A stretch of 64,000 nucleotides of DNA from Paenibacillus silvestris (GTDB taxonomy: Bacteria > Bacillota > Bacilli > Paenibacillales > NBRC-103111). Location: the NCBI RefSeq assembly GCF_009882985.1, contig NZ_WTUZ01000022.1, positions 843,065 to 907,064 on the forward strand, read 5' to 3'. The position numbers were made by a program, and so were the translations under genes. Below the pieces are notes generated by a model. It saw only the letters and a program-made list of their open reading frames with translations, searched no databases and was not told where the DNA came from. Of the stretch, positions 60,061 to 64,000 are shown one piece after another (position 1 is the stretch's first letter; each line of letters begins with the position of its first letter).

Positions 60061-61448
60061 TCAAGTCGCTCTACCTCCGCGTGGTGCTGACGTTCTTAGC
60101 CGTTGTGGTCGTGAGTGTGTCGGTTGCATTTCCGCTGGCTACGATATTTTTCAGAAATCTGATTACGAACGAGTTCCAGGATGAGATGCTCACGATTGGT
60201 AATCAAATTATCAAGTTAAGCGAAGACATGCAGGTTAAGCAGCTTGATTCTTTTGTTACGGGGAGCAACCGTTTTAATGATAACTACATTTTCACATTAT
60301 TTAATGAAAATGGAGAGCCCATGACGGCGGTATCCTTAAATAAAAACGGTGTTCCCCGTATTGAAGCGTCGGAAGTTGCCTTTGTTTTGAAAGGCAGTGT
60401 GTACAAAAGCTTAGATTACGGCATGATCAGAGATCCCTTGAAGGACATGAAGGTGGGCATTCCTCTTAAAGTTGGAGATAAGACGTTTGCTCTTTTCATT
60501 CATCCGTACTTATCCGAAACAACCCGCCGACAAGTACAGACGGCTGTCATTACGGTTCTGGTTATTGTGCTTATTGTCGGCAGTCTGCTCATTCTCGTTG
60601 CCTCCCGGTATTTGGTGAATCCGCTGAAAAAATTAACGCTGGCAACCCAGCGGCTGGCACGCGGAAACTTCAATGTGCACGTTGCGGTCATGCAGAAAGA
60701 TGAGCTGGGAGAGCTTGCCGCTAGCTTCAATCACATGGCTGGCGAGCTTAAGCAGCTTGAGCAGATGCGGCAGGACTTTGTTTCGAACGTGTCGCACGAA
60801 ATTCAAACGCCGCTTACATCGATTCGCGGCTTTTCCAAGGCATTGCGGGGTTCCGAAATTGAGGAGTCCGAACGGGAGCGGTACTTGGAAATCATTGAAC
60901 GTGAAAGCGAGCGGTTATCTCGCCTTAGCGATAATTTGTTAAAACTGGCTTCGCTGGAATCTGAGCATCACCCCTTTCATCCATCCACATTTGATTTGGA
61001 TGAGCAACTCCGAAGAATTGTCGTCTTTTATGAACCGTTATGGTCAGAAAAGCAGCTTGATATGGACCTGTCTTTACCGAGAGTCAAAATTGCTGCGGAT
61101 TCGGATCAATTGAACCAGGTGTGGATGAATCTGATAGGAAATGCGGTCAAATTCACGCCTGTCGGAGGCCATATTTTTGTAAAGCTTGTCCCTTTAAGAG
61201 ATCGCGTTCAGATCTGGGTTCAAGATAATGGGATCGGCATTGCGGAGGAAGATCAAAGCCGGATATTCGAGCGGTTCTTCAAAGTAGATCAAGCGAGGCA
61301 GCGGGATACGGGAAGCGGGCTTGGGCTTGCGATTGTAAGGAAAATTATCGACCTGCATCAAGGCACGATCGAGGTTCGGAGTGAACAAGGGAAAGGAACT
61401 CAATTTCTAGTTACTCTTCCAATTTTGACCTATACATCGAAGAAATAA
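60057..61448 (+). CDS. Sensor histidine kinase, HssS-like
   Basis: 463 residues. Two membrane helices (about 7-30 and 160-182) bracket an extracytoplasmic sensor of about 130 residues that ends VGDKTFALFIHPYLSET, similar to the corresponding end of HssS. HAMP domain follows (PLKKLTLATQRLARGNF), then the phosphorylated His in FVSNVSHEIQTPLTSIRG and the ATPase boxes N (NLIGNAVKFTP), G1 (VQDNGIGIAEED), F and G2 (GSGLGLAIVRKI). Translation is coupled to the response regulator gene. Heme or a related toxic stress as signal is inferred from similarity and the downstream operator. Confidence 0.88.
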   Translation: MIKSLYLRVVLTFLAVVVVSVSVAFPLATIFFRNLITNEFQDEMLTIGNQIIKLSEDMQVKQLDSFVTGSNRFNDNYIFTLFNENGEPMTAVSLNKNGVPRIEASEVAFVLKGSVYKSLDYGMIRDPLKDMKVGIPLKVGDKTFALFIHPYLSETTRRQVQTAVITVLVIVLIVGSLLILVASRYLVNPLKKLTLATQRLARGNFNVHVAVMQKDELGELAASFNHMAGELKQLEQMRQDFVSNVSHEIQTPLTSIRGFSKALRGSEIEESERERYLEIIERESERLSRLSDNLLKLASLESEHHPFHPSTFDLDEQLRRIVVFYEPLWSEKQLDMDLSLPRVKIAADSDQLNQVWMNLIGNAVKFTPVGGHIFVKLVPLRDRVQIWVQDNGIGIAEEDQSRIFERFFKVDQARQRDTGSGLGLAIVRKIIDLHQGTIEVRSEQGKGTQFLVTLPILTYTSKK

Positions 61449-61469
61449 TGAAGAAATAATGAACATCGA

Positions 61470-61500
61470 AAGCTTGGAAAGCTTATTTCCAGGCTTTTTT
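61470..61500 (+). terminator. Terminator after histidine kinase gene
   Basis: AAGC-TTGGAAA pairs with TTTCCA-GGCTT over GCTTA and ends in TTTTTT, isolating the two-component operon from the efflux gene. Confidence 0.75.
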
Positions 61501-61507
61501 GTTGTTT

Positions 61508-61527
61508 GTTCATATTGGGTTCATATT
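61508..61527 (+). promoter_or_regulatory. HssR-type direct repeat upstream of RND efflux gene
   Basis: GTTCATATT at 61508-61516 and again at 61519-61527, two bases apart: a perfect direct repeat equal to the HssR operator form (GTTCATATT-N2-GTTCATATT) I recall from the staphylococcal hrtAB promoter. A possible -10, TATCTT, is at 61535-61540, so the repeat covers the -35 region, as for an OmpR-type activator. Confidence 0.8.
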
Positions 61528-61574
61528 TGAAATGTATCTTATAGAAACAATCATTAGACGAGGGGAGTAAAGGA

Positions 61575-64000
61575 ATGAATCGACTCACATACTTTTCCAT
61601 GAAAAATGTTTCGGCATTATTCATTATCATGATCATGCTTTTTGCAGGCGGCTTGTATTCTTCATCGCAGCTTAAAGTAGAGAACATGCCGAACGTTTCT
61701 TTCCCAGTAGTTGCTGTTACGACTACGTATACAGGTGCACCAAAGGATGTCATGGATGAAATTACATCACCGATAGAGAAGAAGCTTGCGAATCTCGAAG
61801 ATCTGGATTCGATGCAATCGACATCAAGTGATAACTTCTCCATGATCATTTTAATGTTCAAGCAAGATGTGGATGTTGATAAAAAGAAACAGGCTGTTCA
61901 GGATATGCTTGGTGAAGTTTCTCTCCCTGCAACTGCAGCAGCACCTAAAGCGTCGACATTCGGCGCGGCTTCATTCCCTTCCAACTATTTAGTTGCTTAT
62001 GCCGATAATGGCATCAGCCAAACTGAGCTTGATAAATCTTTTAAGGATAAAATTAAGCCAGGTCTTGAAGGAATCAAAGGGATTGACCACATGGACGTGA
62101 TCGGAGCCAGAGACACCTCGCTGGATATTGAGCTGGATGCCTCCGCGCTTGATGTCTATGGCTTATCACCAGGCATGGTATCGAATGCGATTAATGCCGC
62201 AGCGACCAAAAGTCCGATCGGCAGCGTAGAAATCAGCGGCAACGACAAGATGACGCGTGTAACGGGCAACTTGTCCAGCTTGTATGAGTTGGAGCAGCTA
62301 GAAATCACAACGCCAAAAGGCGATATCGTAACGCTAGATCAGGTTGCGAACGTCAAAGCGATTACGGAATCTGATTTCATCGGCCGATTGGATAGCAAGC
62401 CGGCGATTGGGATGATTTTGTACAAAGCAGGCAGTGCAAATGCCGTTGAATTCTCTGATGAGATTCAGAAACAGATTGAAGACTGGAAAACAACTTTGCC
62501 TAACGTAACTTTCAAAAATACGTACGATAGTGCAGACCAAATTAATGAATCGATTTCAGGACTTATACGTGAAGGTATCGTAGGGGCTGTATTGGCCTCC
62601 TTAATGATCTTGATTTTCCTACGTAATGTTCGGATGACGCTTATTGTTCTTGTGTCGATCCCACTTTCAATTTTGATTACATTACTATTAATGTCTAGCT
62701 TAGGCTTGACGCTCAATACGATGACCCTCGGCGGTATCTTTATTGCCGTAGGCCGGGTCGTGGATGACTCGATTGTTGTTATTGAAAATATATATGCCTC
62801 CTTGCAGAAAGCGCAGCAGCGCAATGAATCCGTTATTGCTTTGGCGACGAAGCAGGTATCGATGGCAATTACGTCTTCCACACTTGCAACTGTTGGGGTA
62901 TTCGCACCGCTTGCTTTGGTTACGGGCGTTGTCGGCGGATTCTTTAGACCTTTTGCCTTAACCATCGCTTGTGCGTTGCTTTCTTCCTTGATTGTAGCTT
63001 TAACGGTTATTCCGATGTTGGCTAAACTGCTTGTTCTTCGCAGCAAACCAAGTAAAGTTCATCACGATGAGTCGCAACCAACGAAGCTAACTACGTTTTA
63101 CGAGAAAGTATTGACTTGGAGCTTGAAAAACAGAATCAAAACGCTGCTTGCCTCAGCGCTAATGCTTGTTGTGACAATGGCAGCAACCATTCCATTCTTG
63201 TCCGTGGCCTTCTTACCTGAATCAAGTGCCGCGACGACGATGTATTTCCAATTGAAGCTGCCTTATTCGACTTCATTCGAAGCGACAGATGCGAAAACGA
63301 AGGAAATCGAAAAAGTGTTGTTAGATACGAAAGACTCGAATGGCGAGCCTGTCTTTAAATTTGTGGAATCTTTAGTCGGTTATGCTGGCAATGATGATGA
63401 GCGTACACCGTATGCTTCACAGATTTTCGTTCAAGTAAACGATAAAGTTGATGGTAATCAAGTAAAAGATGAAATGAAGGCTTATATTCTTTCAGAATTG
63501 CCAAGTGGATCTGAGGTTGAACCAAAAGCAATGGAAGGTGATTTCGGGGTTTCATCGACGGATTTTGCCTATACGCTGCAAGGTGATGATCAACTTCAAC
63601 TGGAGAAAGCAGCCAAGATCGTGAAGGATAAGCTGCAAACTTTCCCAGAGCTTGCTGAGATTGAAGATAATTTAAGTGATGCCAAAACAGAGATAGAGAT
63701 TGCTGTAGATCAGAAAAAAGCAAGAGCTTATGGGCTCAGCTCCTCATCTGTTCGAGATACAGCACGTGCCTGGATTCAAAAACAAAGTCTGGGAGATATG
63801 AAATTTGATAATATCACGTATACAACTACGGTATCGTTAGACAAATCGGACAAAAATACGCTTGAAAAACTAGGTAACATTCCGTTAGCTGGATCAAATG
63901 GATCAACGATTCTGCTCAAGGAAGTAGCCAAAATTAACGAAACGAAGGGTGCTGCATCACTTGCACGTGAAGATCAGCAGCAGCTTGTCAAAGTATCAGC
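61575..64000 (+). CDS. SwrC-like RND efflux transporter, 5' part
   Basis: At least 808 residues, cut by the window end. The N-terminus NRLTYFSMKNVSALFIIMIMLFAGGLYSSS is RND TM1, followed by the porter domain and TM2-TM6. TM4 contains GGIFIAVGRVVDDSIVVIEN with the two proton-relay aspartates. It resembles B. subtilis SwrC/YerP, the surfactin and fatty-acid tolerance pump, rather than Gram-negative AcrB. Such pumps export amphipathic toxins. ATG at 61575 with AAAGGA upstream. Preceded by an HssR-type direct repeat, so expression probably depends on the adjacent two-component system. Confidence 0.9.
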   Translation, partial: MNRLTYFSMKNVSALFIIMIMLFAGGLYSSSQLKVENMPNVSFPVVAVTTTYTGAPKDVMDEITSPIEKKLANLEDLDSMQSTSSDNFSMIILMFKQDVDVDKKKQAVQDMLGEVSLPATAAAPKASTFGAASFPSNYLVAYADNGISQTELDKSFKDKIKPGLEGIKGIDHMDVIGARDTSLDIELDASALDVYGLSPGMVSNAINAAATKSPIGSVEISGNDKMTRVTGNLSSLYELEQLEITTPKGDIVTLDQVANVKAITESDFIGRLDSKPAIGMILYKAGSANAVEFSDEIQKQIEDWKTTLPNVTFKNTYDSADQINESISGLIREGIVGAVLASLMILIFLRNVRMTLIVLVSIPLSILITLLLMSSLGLTLNTMTLGGIFIAVGRVVDDSIVVIENIYASLQKAQQRNESVIALATKQVSMAITSSTLATVGVFAPLALVTGVVGGFFRPFALTIACALLSSLIVALTVIPMLAKLLVLRSKPSKVHHDESQPTKLTTFYEKVLTWSLKNRIKTLLASALMLVVTMAATIPFLSVAFLPESSAATTMYFQLKLPYSTSFEATDAKTKEIEKVLLDTKDSNGEPVFKFVESLVGYAGNDDERTPYASQIFVQVNDKVDGNQVKDEMKAYILSELPSGSEVEPKAMEGDFGVSSTDFAYTLQGDDQLQLEKAAKIVKDKLQTFPELAEIEDNLSDAKTEIEIAVDQKKARAYGLSSSSVRDTARAWIQKQSLGDMKFDNITYTTTVSLDKSDKNTLEKLGNIPLAGSNGSTILLKEVAKINETKGAASLAREDQQQLVKVS

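Noticed and set aside
1..64000. CRISPR arrays, tRNA/rRNA genes, insertion sequences, prophage genes
   Set aside because: Looked for spaced direct repeats, CCA-ended cloverleaf genes, transposase motifs and phage modules; none seen. The only clear tandem repeat is the rsmF minisatellite.

Overview
The window looks like chromosomal DNA of an endospore-forming Bacillales, most probably a Paenibacillus or close relative. The reasons are a spore germinant-receptor operon, a YjcZ-type sporulation peptide, purine-rich ribosome binding sites with frequent GTG/TTG starts, GlnR- and MntR-like operators, an S-layer-homology protein, a copper-amine-oxidase-N stalk protein, and CUT1 sugar transporters without their own ATPase. 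No tRNA, rRNA, CRISPR array, prophage or insertion sequence was seen. The species assignment is inference from gene content.

Layout. 1-2.9 kb: 5' part of a xylulokinase gene (minus strand), a GNAT acetyltransferase and an Nramp manganese transporter with an MntR-like operator. 3.0-6.2 kb: a DUF1499 protein, thiol peroxidase divergent from a LysR regulator, and a merR/Zn-peptidase pair. 6.4-9.8 kb: a GlnR-box-controlled operon of ammonium transporter, GlnD-like nucleotidyltransferase and DnaQ-like exonuclease. 9.8-16.3 kb: JAMM peptidase, MFS exporter, ResA-like thioredoxin, citramalate synthase, Y-family polymerase, MobB and ferredoxin. 16.4-23.4 kb: an envelope/signalling run of CHASE2-adenylate cyclase, FecR-domain protein, NHL-repeat protein and L,D-transpeptidase. 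24-29.8 kb: sugar uptake (CUT1 ABC transporter, glucose/GlcNAc-type PTS EIICB, PRD antiterminator). 29.9-34.9 kb: PyrD, a small alarmone synthetase, DUF309 and a three-gene ABC-2 exporter. 35-39.2 kb: germinant receptor in the order A-C-D-B. 39.2-42.4 kb: thioredoxin-like protein, RsmF-type rRNA methyltransferase with a repeat-expanded linker, and a pseudouridine synthase. 42.6-54.8 kb: cell-surface accessory region with an SLH protein, a 2342-residue secreted protein, a HAD phosphatase, another secreted protein and a TPR-glycosyltransferase. 54.8-59.3 kb: YjcZ peptide, acidic unknown protein, nitroreductase, queuosine precursor genes queD-queE-queC. 59.4-64 kb: an HssRS-like two-component system followed by a SwrC-like RND efflux gene that runs off the window.

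How the genes work together. Two places stand out. First, the RND gene is preceded by a perfect direct repeat GTTCATATT-N2-GTTCATATT, the form I recall for the HssR heme-response operator. The adjacent two-component genes resemble HssR/HssS, so a heme-type stress circuit appears to drive an RND pump rather than the usual HrtAB ABC transporter. Second, the ammonium transporter has a perfect TGTNA-N7-TNACA GlnR/TnrA box in its leader. It is followed not by a PII gene but by a DUF294 nucleotidyltransferase and a DEDDh exonuclease, a pair that in proteobacteria accompanies acetate-type symporters. This suggests a portable transporter-associated nucleotide signalling or modification module. The cyclase/FecR/stalk/transpeptidase run may be a third system, coupling the envelope to cAMP.

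Base composition is patchy: the xylulokinase, the 3' half of the rRNA methyltransferase gene and queE are GC-rich against an AT-leaning background, and a block inside the giant surface gene has clearly different codon use.
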